This document shows, piece after piece, positions 23,860 through 32,898 of a stretch of DNA of 64,000 bases. The translations under genes were made by a program, and so were the position numbers. The stretch covers positions 25,189 through 89,188 of the forward strand of contig CAJXNH010000015.1 in NCBI GenBank assembly GCA_913057245.1, given 5' to 3'. The notes beneath the pieces are model-generated. The model was not told the origin of the DNA and searched no databases. It worked only from the letters and a program-made list of their open reading frames with translations. The DNA comes from an uncultured Phaeodactylibacter sp. (GTDB lineage Bacteria; Bacteroidota; Bacteroidia; Chitinophagales; Saprospiraceae). Positions within the stretch are counted from its first letter, which is position 1, and each line of letters opens with the position of its first letter.

Positions 23860-25286
23860 TCTTCCAGCTCGGCAAGCTTTTCTTTGAGCCAGTTGAGGCT
23901 GGCGACATTTTTCGTCTCTTTCAGTTCCTTCTTGAATTTGTCGACAGCAGACTGATCGCCAGGCATAATCCGGGTAAGTTTCCGGGTGAAGCGGATGAGG
24001 TTGCCATAGTTTTTTCGGCGGTTGACCGGTATGTCTTTATGCCGGTTGAGGTAGGCGCGGAAACTTTCGAAAAGGCTGTACAGCGGTTCCATTTCATCTG
24101 TTTCGTAGTAGGTGGCCAGGAGCATGGCTTTGGAGCCGAGGTTGTAGGCAACGTCTTCGTATTCTAGCTCCCTCAGGAGCTCGATCACCTTCTCATGCTT
24201 TTTTTGATAGAAATAGACCTGAGCCAGGTTGTAAGAGATGGCGTTTTGGCGGAAGGCAAGAGGAAGTTTTTCTGAGTACTTGTTAATAAAGTGCTCTGCC
24301 CATGAGTAATTACCTAGCCTGAGGGCCAGAACAACGATATTTTTAAAGTCCCAGGCCCTGAGCCGGTCCTCCCGGAAAAGAATTTTTGTATCAATGAGTT
24401 CCTTGAATATTTTAAAACATTCCTCGACATATTTGGATTGGCCCTGATTGATCCGGCCAATACAAAAGTTGATAGCATAACTGTACATATTGTAAGCCTC
24501 CTCACGGGAGAACTCCATGTTGTTTTCCTTCAGGATTTTGATAAGCCCGTAAAAATAATCCTCGTTTTCTTTGTCGTTTAACAGGAGGAAAATCTGGAAA
24601 TAAACAGCTATAGCAGGAGACCTTGATAGATTGTATTTGGTTACGCTAGAAGTGATCTCATCAATCATTTTGATATCATAGTCCTCCTCAACAATAGACT
24701 TTTGCATGAGTACCAAGCAGTAGTATTTGAGCTTTTCTGCAACGTAGAAATAGTCTAAGTTGATCGAAATTTTCTCAACATTGTTCCGTTCAGTACGTTT
24801 AATATCAGAGTCTTTAAGCTCATAAAGGGCTTTTTCAACCAGATAATTGTTGAGGTAGAATTGAGCAGATTTATTGGGGTAATTTTTTAAGTGCCGCCCG
24901 GCTTCTCTTATGACAGTTGGAGTCAGGACTTTTGCTCGTCTTTTTTCAATGGCTTCCATCCTGTTTACTGTCTTTTGGAGGTCGCGTTTTTCGTAAATTT
25001 CCTGCCCAAGGTATCCTTCCACTAATTTTAGCAAGTCTGAGCAGTACTTCCGAAACCGCACATCATCGTAGGGCTTATCCGGCTGGAGCAATGACCACAA
25101 ATAGGTTTTATCCAGCCCGCCGTTCTTTTTACTGCTGTTGATGGTCTTGAGAAAGGCCTCGTACAGGGTAAGTAGTTCCTCGCTTCTGTTGAAATAGGGC
25201 GACTGAATGTACTTCCGGCACCGGTTCTGTTCGTACTTATCGAAGTGCTGTAAAATTGCAAACAGCTTACTATTGTACATGTCCAT
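23856..25286 (-). CDS. Uncharacterised helical protein with S-P-Y-F-N motif
   Basis: About 476 residues, predominantly helical, with no signal peptide, membrane helix or catalytic motif. The N terminus (K-Y-E-Q-N-R-C-R-K-Y-I-Q-S-P-Y-F-N-R) is a recognisable block; the rest looks like TPR- or HEAT-type helical pairs (Y-N-L-A-Q-V-Y-F-Y-Q-K-K-H). The ATG at 25286 is preferred because the 21 residues encoded upstream are not conserved in character. The 5' two-thirds of the gene is visibly richer in A and T than its neighbours. A TACTTTTG -7-like box lies on the minus strand at 25370-25377. Function unknown. Confidence 0.7.
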   Translation of the reverse strand: MDMYNSKLFAILQHFDKYEQNRCRKYIQSPYFNRSEELLTLYEAFLKTINSSKKNGGLDKTYLWSLLQPDKPYDDVRFRKYCSDLLKLVEGYLGQEIYEKRDLQKTVNRMEAIEKRRAKVLTPTVIREAGRHLKNYPNKSAQFYLNNYLVEKALYELKDSDIKRTERNNVEKISINLDYFYVAEKLKYYCLVLMQKSIVEEDYDIKMIDEITSSVTKYNLSRSPAIAVYFQIFLLLNDKENEDYFYGLIKILKENNMEFSREEAYNMYSYAINFCIGRINQGQSKYVEECFKIFKELIDTKILFREDRLRAWDFKNIVVLALRLGNYSWAEHFINKYSEKLPLAFRQNAISYNLAQVYFYQKKHEKVIELLRELEYEDVAYNLGSKAMLLATYYETDEMEPLYSLFESFRAYLNRHKDIPVNRRKNYGNLIRFTRKLTRIMPGDQSAVDKFKKELKETKNVASLNWLKEKLAELED

Positions 25287-25586
25287 CAGATTGTATATAT
25301 TTGTCGGTAGCAACGAATAGGAAACTACATCAAATCTACTCAGGCGCACCCTCTAAAGTCTGAGCATTACAAAAGTAACGATATTTTTTTCACAACTGAT
25401 ACCTTTTTTGGCATCAAATGCCATTTAGGAGGTTTGATTTTAGGGCCAGGGGAGAAAAAATTCAGGTCCTATTTCGAAACAGAGCCTCTTAAATAGCGTA
25501 GAATTAACAGAATTGTTGTATTTTAGTCATACAATAGCAATGCACGTCTCTTTGAGTCCACGGCAAAGAGAACAAATTCACAATCC

Positions 25587-28100
25587 ATGAATGTATTTTT
25601 ACGAAAGCAAAATCTAATCCTGCTCCTCGTTCTGCTGGGGCTCCCTGCGTTGGGGCTTAGTCAGACTACGGTGAGGGACACGATTTACGAGTCCCAGGGG
25701 TACCATCAGATCAGCACCACACTTTCCTTTACCTCTGAGCCAAACGACCCGGCATTGGTTTCTGCACCTGAGTATGGCTCTGTAAGCTGGACGGAAGTTT
25801 CTCCTTTCAACTACGAGTTGACCTACACGCGTACGGATGGGCAGATGGGGTCAGATAATTTCACGATGCTGGTCTGGACCAATGTCTTTTCTTACGAGCA
25901 AGTTAATTTTCACATTGTCGTTAAGGCTTCAGCGGTGGAGTGCCTTCACGATCACGCGACCACCAACGTCAACACACCGGTTAGTATCGATGTGCTGCAG
26001 AATGATCTGACGACCACCGGAATCATTTACATCAAGAATATTCCGCTGGCCAACAACGGCTTCGCCACTTATTCAGCAACGGATGGTACAATTACCTTTA
26101 CCCCGAGTACAGATTTTGAAGGTACAGCCTACCTTAACTATGTCGCCTGCGACAGTACAGGGACCTGTGATAATGGCACCGTAAGCATTAGCGTATTGGG
26201 CCAGAATGCAGGGCAATCAGACACAACAAGACTTTTTACGAAAAAGAATACCACGCTCCCGGTTTTTATTCCTCAGGAGTATACACTGACTCAGTCACCT
26301 GCTGAAGGTACTTTTACGAATGATGGGTTTATCCCATATTATGAGCCAAACACCGACTTTGTCGGTACTGATTACCTCGCCTTTGATTATCAGGGCGCCG
26401 ATAAGGTTATTGAAATTGACGTGATGGACCTGGAGGACAATTCCTTCGCGGTTGATGACGAGTTCCACATGACGCCTTTTGAAGGGCAGGTGGAAATTGA
26501 TGCTTTGGAGAATGACTTCTTTGGTTCAGATGCCAGCTGTGTGCAGTTGCAGGCTCAGCCAGAGTATGGGACCGCGTCTTACAATCCCCAGGCTGACGGG
26601 CGGGGCGTATTCCGCTACACACCGCCAGCAGGCTTTACCGGCGTAGATTGGTTTACTTACACTTCCTGTCCTCCGGGCGGTACCGGCAGTCAATCCGAAA
26701 CAGCAACAGTTTACGTCTTTGTAAGCAAATACGAGCCTTCTGCTACCAACTTCCGGATGAGTACGCCCAAGCTGACCCCGCTTGTGGTGGGCTACAGCGT
26801 GCCTATTCAGTCCTATTCCTTTGATATTATTGAGAGCGGTAACCTGGGATCTACTATTTTCCTTGAGGGTGACGTGGATACGACCATATTGGGTCAACCA
26901 ATTACCGGTCATAACCTCATCATCTATACCCCTAATGATGGCATAGACAGCGGACTGGATGAAATTGAACTGGAATACTGCGTTAAGATTAATGGCAGCT
27001 GCGCTTACCTAAAGACAGTAAAAATTGATATCGATATCCTGGATATAGGAGGCGGCTCCGAACCCATGTGCTTTGATGATTGTATCTGGTCTGGTGATGC
27101 CAACTTTGATGGCATTGTAGATATGGAGGACCTGCTGACAATTGGCTGGGCGATCGGTGAGGTAGGTGTCCCACGTGCAGATGCTAACCCCGATCTTTGG
27201 TATGGCAAATATGGTGATGACTGGAATGATCCATTCCAAAGCCTGCCTATTGACCTGAAACACCTCGATACAGATGGGGATAGCCTGATCACTGCTGCGG
27301 ATACGACGGCCATTAGCAACTTCTATGGTAATGCCCACTCTATGACGGCTTCCGTTATCCCGTTTTATGAAGATGAGATCGTGCTGGAGGGTGACCTTTA
27401 TGTCAGCCCTGGCGACCTCGTAGAACTGAAAATGAAAATGGGAACGCCCGATAATCCGGCAGAGAATGTTTATGGGTTCACTTTCCCATTCTCTTATAAC
27501 CCAGACTTGGTCGTACCAGGCTCTGTATTTGTTGATTTTGAATCCAATAGCTGGCTGACTTACAACTCGCCCATTTTGTATATGCAGCGGGATGATCAGG
27601 AGGGAACGCTTAATGCTGGCTTTACACGCACGAATGCCATTGCTGCAAATGGTTATGGGGTGGTAGGATCAGTTAGCTTCGTTATTAATGATGATATAGA
27701 CGGTTTCCGCGACGACGATGGCGCACTAGCCCTGCAGGTTGGCGGCGGGTCCTCTACCGTGATGAATGGCGGTGGCAGTTCTTACGGCATTAATATTGGT
27801 GGAGCAACGATCCACATCCGCTTGGACGAGGAAGCGAAAGACGAGCCGCTTGATGCCAATCAGCTGAAGCTTTATCCTAACCCCACCAACCGGGACTTCA
27901 TCAATGTCCACCTGAACGGACAGCAGGACTTCGAACGCATCGTGGTGCATGACCTGACCGGTCGCCCAATGTTCGACTCCGATAATGTGCTGACGAACCG
28001 CATGCAGATATCCGTAGGGGACTTTGCCAATGGTATCTACGTTTTATCTGCCTACACCGAGCGTGGCGTGGTCAACAAGAAATTCCAGGTGATCCGGTAA
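25587..28100 (+). CDS. T9SS-exported protein with cadherin/Ig-like repeats and a dockerin-like segment
   Basis: An 837-residue surface protein. A signal peptide ends near L-G-L-S-Q. Repeats resembling Big_9/cadherin-like domains follow (recurrent I-D-V-L-Q-N-D, I-D-A-L-E-N-D-F-F and I-T-F-T-P-S-T-D-F-E-G motifs with a Y-x-x-C ending), between about 110 and 370. A calcium-loop, dockerin-like pair is at about 490-590 (D-A-N-F-D-G-I-V-D-M-E-D and D-T-D-G-D-S). A cohesin-like beta region precedes the type A T9SS sorting domain (L-Y-P-N-P-T ... G-I-Y-V-L-S). A structural or adhesive role at the cell surface is inferred. The 237 bp upstream hold only promoter-type sequence. Confidence 0.85.
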   Translation: MNVFLRKQNLILLLVLLGLPALGLSQTTVRDTIYESQGYHQISTTLSFTSEPNDPALVSAPEYGSVSWTEVSPFNYELTYTRTDGQMGSDNFTMLVWTNVFSYEQVNFHIVVKASAVECLHDHATTNVNTPVSIDVLQNDLTTTGIIYIKNIPLANNGFATYSATDGTITFTPSTDFEGTAYLNYVACDSTGTCDNGTVSISVLGQNAGQSDTTRLFTKKNTTLPVFIPQEYTLTQSPAEGTFTNDGFIPYYEPNTDFVGTDYLAFDYQGADKVIEIDVMDLEDNSFAVDDEFHMTPFEGQVEIDALENDFFGSDASCVQLQAQPEYGTASYNPQADGRGVFRYTPPAGFTGVDWFTYTSCPPGGTGSQSETATVYVFVSKYEPSATNFRMSTPKLTPLVVGYSVPIQSYSFDIIESGNLGSTIFLEGDVDTTILGQPITGHNLIIYTPNDGIDSGLDEIELEYCVKINGSCAYLKTVKIDIDILDIGGGSEPMCFDDCIWSGDANFDGIVDMEDLLTIGWAIGEVGVPRADANPDLWYGKYGDDWNDPFQSLPIDLKHLDTDGDSLITAADTTAISNFYGNAHSMTASVIPFYEDEIVLEGDLYVSPGDLVELKMKMGTPDNPAENVYGFTFPFSYNPDLVVPGSVFVDFESNSWLTYNSPILYMQRDDQEGTLNAGFTRTNAIAANGYGVVGSVSFVINDDIDGFRDDDGALALQVGGGSSTVMNGGGSSYGINIGGATIHIRLDEEAKDEPLDANQLKLYPNPTNRDFINVHLNGQQDFERIVVHDLTGRPMFDSDNVLTNRMQISVGDFANGIYVLSAYTERGVVNKKFQVIR

Positions 28101-28257
28101 AGCATGCTGGGTTATCTTTTCCCGTTAAGCCTTTCATTTCGTAAATCATCGAAAAAAGAGGGTATATCGGGAAGTATGCAGGAAAAATATATACTATTTT
28201 GTACCTGTAAAGCGTTAATAACGTATCAAACTTGGTAATACATTCATTGTATATACA

Positions 28258-28313
28258 TTCGTGGAATTATAATCATTGCTATTGAGTCGCACAGAAGTGT
28301 GCGACTTTTTTTT
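28258..28313 (+). ncRNA. Motif-terminator unit 1 (candidate small RNA 3' end)
   Basis: TTCGTGGAATTATAA at 28258-28272 is followed 12 bp later by the stem AGTCGCAC/GTGCGACT (28285-28292 with 28299-28306) and a T run, a standard intrinsic terminator. A TTG-N19-TACATTCG promoter-like pair (28233 region to 28262) lies across the motif. The terminator is about 185 bp after the T9SS gene stop and may simply end that transcript. Confidence 0.4.
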
Positions 28314-28459
28314 GCGCGATCTCAAGTTTTTTTCACAAATACGCTTCTTGTTTCCTGTTTTTTACTGGATTTCTGCTACAGGTGTGTCGTTTTTGTTTTT
28401 CACAAACCCTTGTTTTTGTCTTTGTTCTTCCTTGGATAATGTTGAATATTTGTAGAGTG

Positions 28460-28587
28460 AGAGGGTAGAAATGTTGTCAACGGGCTGCAAAACACCTTTC
28501 ACCATTAAGAATTGAATATGTTCATGGGATTATAATTTGTTAGTAGTGAGCCGTTCGCTACGACAGCTGAACGGCTTACTATTTTTT
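28460..28587 (+). ncRNA. Motif-terminator unit 2 (candidate small RNA)
   Basis: The motif TTCATGGGATTATAA sits at 28521-28535. A 12-bp stem (28545-28556 with 28569-28580, one G-T pair) and a run of six T follow. Upstream, TTTG, a 20-bp spacer and AATATTTG (ending at 28452) resemble the phylum's promoter, giving a predicted transcript of about 130 nt with no open frame. Confidence 0.4.
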
Positions 28588-28681
28588 ATAATCTCCGATT
28601 AAAATACAAGAGTACGATTCCAACTAGGTTAAACAAAGGTCGTTTACGTTTGGATACGTACTATTCGTGAGATTTTTTTAG

Positions 28682-28733
28682 ATATGTTCATGGGATTATA
28701 AGCTAAGGCTGTGCTTTTCGCACAGCCTTTTTT
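28682..28733 (+). ncRNA. Motif-terminator unit 3 (candidate small RNA 3' end)
   Basis: The same motif as unit 2, identical over 20 bp starting at 28682, runs directly into the stem AAGGCTGTGC/GCACAGCCTT (28705-28714 with 28720-28729) and six T. It abuts the stop of the convergent rarA gene. No clear promoter was found for this unit. Confidence 0.4.
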
Positions 28734-30006
28734 AATACCCGTACCAGTCGTCCCACCATTCTTTCAGCTGCCGCTTCAACTTCTGCTCTGCGGCATTATC
28801 CTGTGGCTCGAAAAGCTTTTGCCCCTTTAGCTGATCCGGGAGGAAATCCTGCTGCACAAAGTTGCCCGGGAAGTCGTGGCTGTACTTATAGTCTTTGCCA
28901 TAGTCCAGGTCTTTCATCAGTTTAGTGGGGGCATTGCGCAGGTGCAGGGGCACTGGTAGACTGCCGGTCTGCCGGACGAGCTGCTGGGCCTGATTGATAG
29001 CCATATAGGCCGAGTTGCTTTTTGGGGAACTGGCCAGGTAGATGGCCGCCTGAGATAAAATAATCCGGCCTTCGGGCAGTCCGACCGCCTGCACCGCCTG
29101 GAAAGTGGTGGTCGCCATCAGTAAGGCATTGGGGTTGGCCAGACCAATATCTTCTGCCGCTGAAATCAGCAGCCGGCGGGCAATAAACTTCACATCTTCC
29201 CCTCCTTCGATCATGCGGGCAAGCCAATAGACGGCCCCATTCGGATCGCTGCCCCGGATGGATTTGATAAAGGCCGATATGATATCGTAGTGCTGCTCTC
29301 CGCCTTTATCGTACCGGCTGATATTCTGCTGCAGCTTTTGGGTCACCATTTCGTTGGTCACGGTGATGGGCTCGGACGCCTTGCCGTAATTCGTCACCAA
29401 TTCCAGGATGTTGTAAAGCTTCCTGGCATCTCCACCGGAGTGGAGGAGTATGGCATCGTAATCTTTGATGGTTATTTTCTGCCCTTTCAGAAACTCATCT
29501 TCTTTGAGGGCCCGCTCAATAAGCCCGATCAGTTCATCCTTGCTAAGCGATTCCAGCACATACACCTGGCAGCGGGAGAGGAGGGCCGGGATGACCTCAA
29601 AGGAAGGGTTTTCCGTAGTGGCTCCAATAAGCGTGATAACACCTTCCTCCACTGCCCCGAGCAGGGAATCCTGCTGGGATTTGCTAAAGCGGTGGATCTC
29701 ATCGATGAACAGGATGGGGTTGGGGCTATCGAAAAAGCGCTGGCTTTTGGCCCGCTGAATGGTTTCCCGCACATCCTTCACGCCGGAGTTGATAGCCGAT
29801 AAGGTGTGAAAGGGCCGGTCAAGCTCATTGGCGATGATTTTCGCCAGGGTGGTCTTACCGATGCCCGGCTGCCCCCAAAGAATAAAGGAGGGGATTTGGC
29901 CAGACTCAATAGCCTGCCGCAATACCGCACCCGGTCCTACTAAATGTTGCTGCCCTACGTAATCTGCCAATTGGCGGGGGCGCATCCGTTCTGCCAGTGG
30001 TCTCAT
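28732..30006 (-). CDS. rarA: Replication-associated recombination protein A (RarA/MgsA) AAA+ ATPase
   Basis: A 424-residue clamp-loader-like AAA+ ATPase of normal family length. The N terminus [10 protein letters not shown] and the Y-V-G-Q-Q-H box are signatures of RarA. Walker [10 protein letters not shown] is at 45-53, Walker B I-D-E-I-H at 101-105, and sensor 1 in G-A-T-T-E-N-P. It acts at stalled replication forks together with single-strand binding protein and RecA. Single gene on the minus strand; the start region is divergent from the T9SS gene at 30124. Confidence 0.95.
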   Translation of the reverse strand: MRPLAERMRPRQLADYVGQQHLVGPGAVLRQAIESGQIPSFILWGQPGIGKTTLAKIIANELDRPFHTLSAINSGVKDVRETIQRAKSQRFFDSPNPILFIDEIHRFSKSQQDSLLGAVEEGVITLIGATTENPSFEVIPALLSRCQVYVLESLSKDELIGLIERALKEDEFLKGQKITIKDYDAILLHSGGDARKLYNILELVTNYGKASEPITVTNEMVTQKLQQNISRYDKGGEQHYDIISAFIKSIRGSDPNGAVYWLARMIEGGEDVKFIARRLLISAAEDIGLANPNALLMATTTFQAVQAVGLPEGRIILSQAAIYLASSPKSNSAYMAINQAQQLVRQTGSLPVPLHLRNAPTKLMKDLDYGKDYKYSHDFPGNFVQQDFLPDQLKGQKLFEPQDNAAEQKLKRQLKEWWDDWYGY

Positions 30007-30123
30007 AAAAAAATAACTTTTTTTCTTTTCTCACCCAACGCTTCACCCAAATTGTCCGTGAAGGTAACTGAAAGCTTTGCAAAGCTGAATGAATTATCAA
30101 CAACTGTAGTACAAAAAACGAAC

Positions 30124-32247
30124 ATGAAGAAGATTATTACAATGACAACCGCGCTTTTCCTAAGCGTTTTTGTTTTTGCTCAGAATCAGGTGATCGTCAG
30201 TGGAACGGTTGCCAATACAGATGGCACGCCGGTTGAAGCACTGGTCGTTGAAGTCTTTACCGACTCTCTGATAAGCGGCGGCTTTTTATCTGCTGTTGCC
30301 CTTACCGATGAAAACGGCGCCTACTCGGTTGAGTTCACCCTCGATGATGCGGATACGCAGGGATGGGCATACGCCAGGATAACCAATTGTGATCAAAACT
30401 TCCTCTTTGGTGACGGGACTTGGTTCCCGGGAAATAGTGAGGTGGTTATTGACTTCACTTACTGTGATGTTGAGATTACCTGTCAGGCTTTTGTTTATCC
30501 GGACTGGCAGGATAATACAGTGGCGGCCACAATGATTGGAGTAGCGCCGTTTAGCTACGAATGGAGTACGGGAGCAACCACTCAGAGTATTGTGCCAGAT
30601 GGCAGTGGGCTATACTGCGCTACAGTAACCGATGCCGTAGGGTGTACGTCCACTGCATGTTATGATGCAACCGGAGGCAACGGTTCAGACTCTACCTGCG
30701 TAGTAAATCTGGTTTCTACCTCAACCGCTGCCGGGTTGGAAATCGAAGCCTTTGCTTACGGGTTGGGCGCGATTGATTTCTCCTGGAGTACAGGTGAGGC
30801 GACTTCCTCTATCGAAGTAACAGAAGCAGGGACCTACTGTGTGACCACTACGGATGCAGAAGGCTGCGAAGCTACAGCCTGCGCAGATTACTTCCCGACT
30901 CCATGTGGCGTTAGTATCGAGATAGGTGCATGGGGCATGGAACTACAGGCATTTCCGGAAGGTGTAGCGCCCTTTGCGTATAGCTGGAATACGGGATCCA
31001 CCTTTTCTTCAACAGATATTGACCCGAATGTAAATTTCTATTCTGTCACTGTTACTGACGCTGCAGGTTGCACCGCTACGGCCACCTACTGGTATCAGGG
31101 TGGGGTAGACTCCTGTTCTGTTGAGATTGTCACTGTTCAGGATGGGACTATGCTGCAAGCCGTTGTTTCCGGGGCTACCGGGGCGGTTACCTATAACTGG
31201 AGTACCGGAGCGACTACAGCAACCATTCAGGACGTAGAGCCTGGTAACTACTGTGTGACCATAACAACTGACGATGGTTGTACTTCCACGGATTGTATTT
31301 TTATCATTAACCCCTCAGCACCCTTCATCATTGACGGGTATGTTTACCTGCCCGACAGTATTAACGGTGGTGAGATGGAAGGTTGGGTTTATCTGATCGT
31401 GTACGACGAGGAAGAAGGCACCCTTACGGCCGTAGACACTACGGAAATGGAGAGCCTGGGCTTTGACGGCGCAGCGTACTATAAGTTTGATGAGCAGCCT
31501 GCCGGTGAGTACCTGATCAAGGCTGCGCTGGCACCCGGTACGAATGGGTATGAAAACCATCTGCCAACTTACTACAGCCATGTCCTTTGGTGGGACGAAG
31601 CCAATACGGTCACCCTGCCCTTCAACGGTTGGGGTTCTTTCAACTTCACCCTGATACCTGGCACCAATCCCGGAGGTCCCGGATTTATCGGTGGCTACGT
31701 TGCAGATGGCGCCAATTTACAGTCCGGCGAGATCGAAGTCCGCGGAAGTGGGCCAATGGAAGGTGTTTCTATTATTCTGCTGGACGAAGAAGAAAATCCG
31801 GTAAGCTCTACCTATACGGATGCCAATGGCGAATTTATGTTCCCAAGCCTGGCATACGGCACCTACAAAGTGGTCATTGAGCACATCGGATACGAGCAGC
31901 AGTACTATTGGGTCACCCTGAGCGAGGATAACCCAGGTGCAGAAGGTCTTTATTTTGAAATCGGAGAAGAAAGCATCACCGATACGGACGAGCTGGTTGC
32001 GGAAGCTGTACTGTCTGTTTTCCCTAGCCCGGCAACCTCCACGCTACAGGTAGTTGCTTCTGAAATGCAGGGGCAGGGCGCTATACAAGTGTGGAATGCG
32101 CAAGGGCAAATGGTCCTCAGCCGCACGAATGTAGACATGAGCGGCACCACTACAACGCTTGACGTGAGCACACTGCCTGCTGGGATGTACTACCTGCAAG
32201 TCACCGCAGAAGGCCAGCTGCTGACTCAAAAGTGGATGAAACAATAA
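30124..32247 (+). CDS. T9SS-exported protein with SprB-like and carboxypeptidase-regulatory-like repeats
   Basis: A 707-residue surface protein starting at ATG 30124 (M-K-K-I-I-T...F-V-F-A-Q), a clear signal peptide; the frame upstream is not protein-like. A carboxypeptidase-regulatory-like domain is near 20-115. Four or five repeats of the W-S-T-G-A/E-T ... Y-C-V/A-T-V/T-T-D type follow (about 115-390), close to the SprB repeats of gliding adhesins. Another regulatory-like beta domain lies at about 530-605, and a type A T9SS sorting domain ends the protein (V-F-P-S-P-A-T ... G-M-Y-Y-L-Q). A terminator follows. Adhesion or gliding role is inferred only. Confidence 0.83.
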   Translation: MKKIITMTTALFLSVFVFAQNQVIVSGTVANTDGTPVEALVVEVFTDSLISGGFLSAVALTDENGAYSVEFTLDDADTQGWAYARITNCDQNFLFGDGTWFPGNSEVVIDFTYCDVEITCQAFVYPDWQDNTVAATMIGVAPFSYEWSTGATTQSIVPDGSGLYCATVTDAVGCTSTACYDATGGNGSDSTCVVNLVSTSTAAGLEIEAFAYGLGAIDFSWSTGEATSSIEVTEAGTYCVTTTDAEGCEATACADYFPTPCGVSIEIGAWGMELQAFPEGVAPFAYSWNTGSTFSSTDIDPNVNFYSVTVTDAAGCTATATYWYQGGVDSCSVEIVTVQDGTMLQAVVSGATGAVTYNWSTGATTATIQDVEPGNYCVTITTDDGCTSTDCIFIINPSAPFIIDGYVYLPDSINGGEMEGWVYLIVYDEEEGTLTAVDTTEMESLGFDGAAYYKFDEQPAGEYLIKAALAPGTNGYENHLPTYYSHVLWWDEANTVTLPFNGWGSFNFTLIPGTNPGGPGFIGGYVADGANLQSGEIEVRGSGPMEGVSIILLDEEENPVSSTYTDANGEFMFPSLAYGTYKVVIEHIGYEQQYYWVTLSEDNPGAEGLYFEIGEESITDTDELVAEAVLSVFPSPATSTLQVVASEMQGQGAIQVWNAQGQMVLSRTNVDMSGTTTTLDVSTLPAGMYYLQVTAEGQLLTQKWMKQ

Positions 32248-32261
32248 CACCCTTTACGATA

Positions 32262-32300
32262 CGGGCTCAATCAGGGAATACCCGGTTGAGCCCGGTTTTT
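32262..32300 (+). terminator. Terminator after T9SS gene
   Basis: CGGGCTCAA (32262-32270) pairs with TTGAGCCCG (32286-32294) followed by GTTTTTG. It argues that the sigma-factor start lies downstream at 32335 and not at the earlier in-frame TTG at 32299. Confidence 0.8.
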
Positions 32301-32334
32301 GCTATTTTACACCAGAACAACCCACTATTATAGC

Positions 32335-32898
32335 TTGGAAATAGACCCGAAGCTGATCAAGGATTGCCAGAATGGAAACCGGAAGGCACAGTTTACCCTT
32401 TACCGGCTCTGCTATCCCTTGCTTATGGGCGTTTGTCTTCGCTACCGAAAAAACGAGCCGGATGCGGCAGCCATGCTCAATCAGGCTTTCCTGAAAATCC
32501 TGGACAACCTGGACCGGCTACCCGGGCATGTGCCCTTTGCGGCATGGGCTAAGCGGATCACCATCAATACCCTGATTGACGACTTCCGCAAGAACCGGAA
32601 GGTCAAAGAGCTTATTGCTTCCACTTCTATCCAAGACCTGCCGGAAGCGCAGGGCGGGGTGGATTACAACGAAGCAGACAAACAGTTTGACGCGGAGCAA
32701 CTGGAAGGCTTTATCCGCCAATTGCCCCCTATGAGTTCCAAGGTGTTCAACTTATTTGCAATAGATGGTTATCCGCATACGGAAATTAGTAAGATGCTGG
32801 ACATTAGCGAGGGGACTTCCCGCTGGCATTTGGCTTCAGCCCGTAAAAAACTACAGGAAATGATACGCAATGCTATGAATGCTTCAAAGATCGTGTGA
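32335..32898 (+). CDS. ECF-type RNA polymerase sigma factor
   Basis: About 187 residues. Region 2 is seen in A-Q-F-T-L-Y-R-L-C-Y ... W-A-K-R-I-T-I-N and region 4 in L-P-P-M-S-S-K-V-F-N-L-F-A-I-D-G-Y-P-H-T-E-I-S-K-M-L-D-I-S-E-G-T, a helix-turn-helix for -35 recognition. The TTG at 32335 gives the usual short N terminus (L-E-I-D-P-K-L-I-K-D-C). The stop TGA overlaps the next gene's ATG by one base, so it is translationally coupled to a membrane partner that is likely its anti-sigma factor. Confidence 0.88.
   Translation: MEIDPKLIKDCQNGNRKAQFTLYRLCYPLLMGVCLRYRKNEPDAAAMLNQAFLKILDNLDRLPGHVPFAAWAKRITINTLIDDFRKNRKVKELIASTSIQDLPEAQGGVDYNEADKQFDAEQLEGFIRQLPPMSSKVFNLFAIDGYPHTEISKMLDISEGTSRWHLASARKKLQEMIRNAMNASKIV

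Noticed and set aside
32299..32334. Earlier TTG start for the ECF sigma factor
   Set aside because: It lies in the terminator of the preceding gene and adds twelve residues outside the sigma fold.
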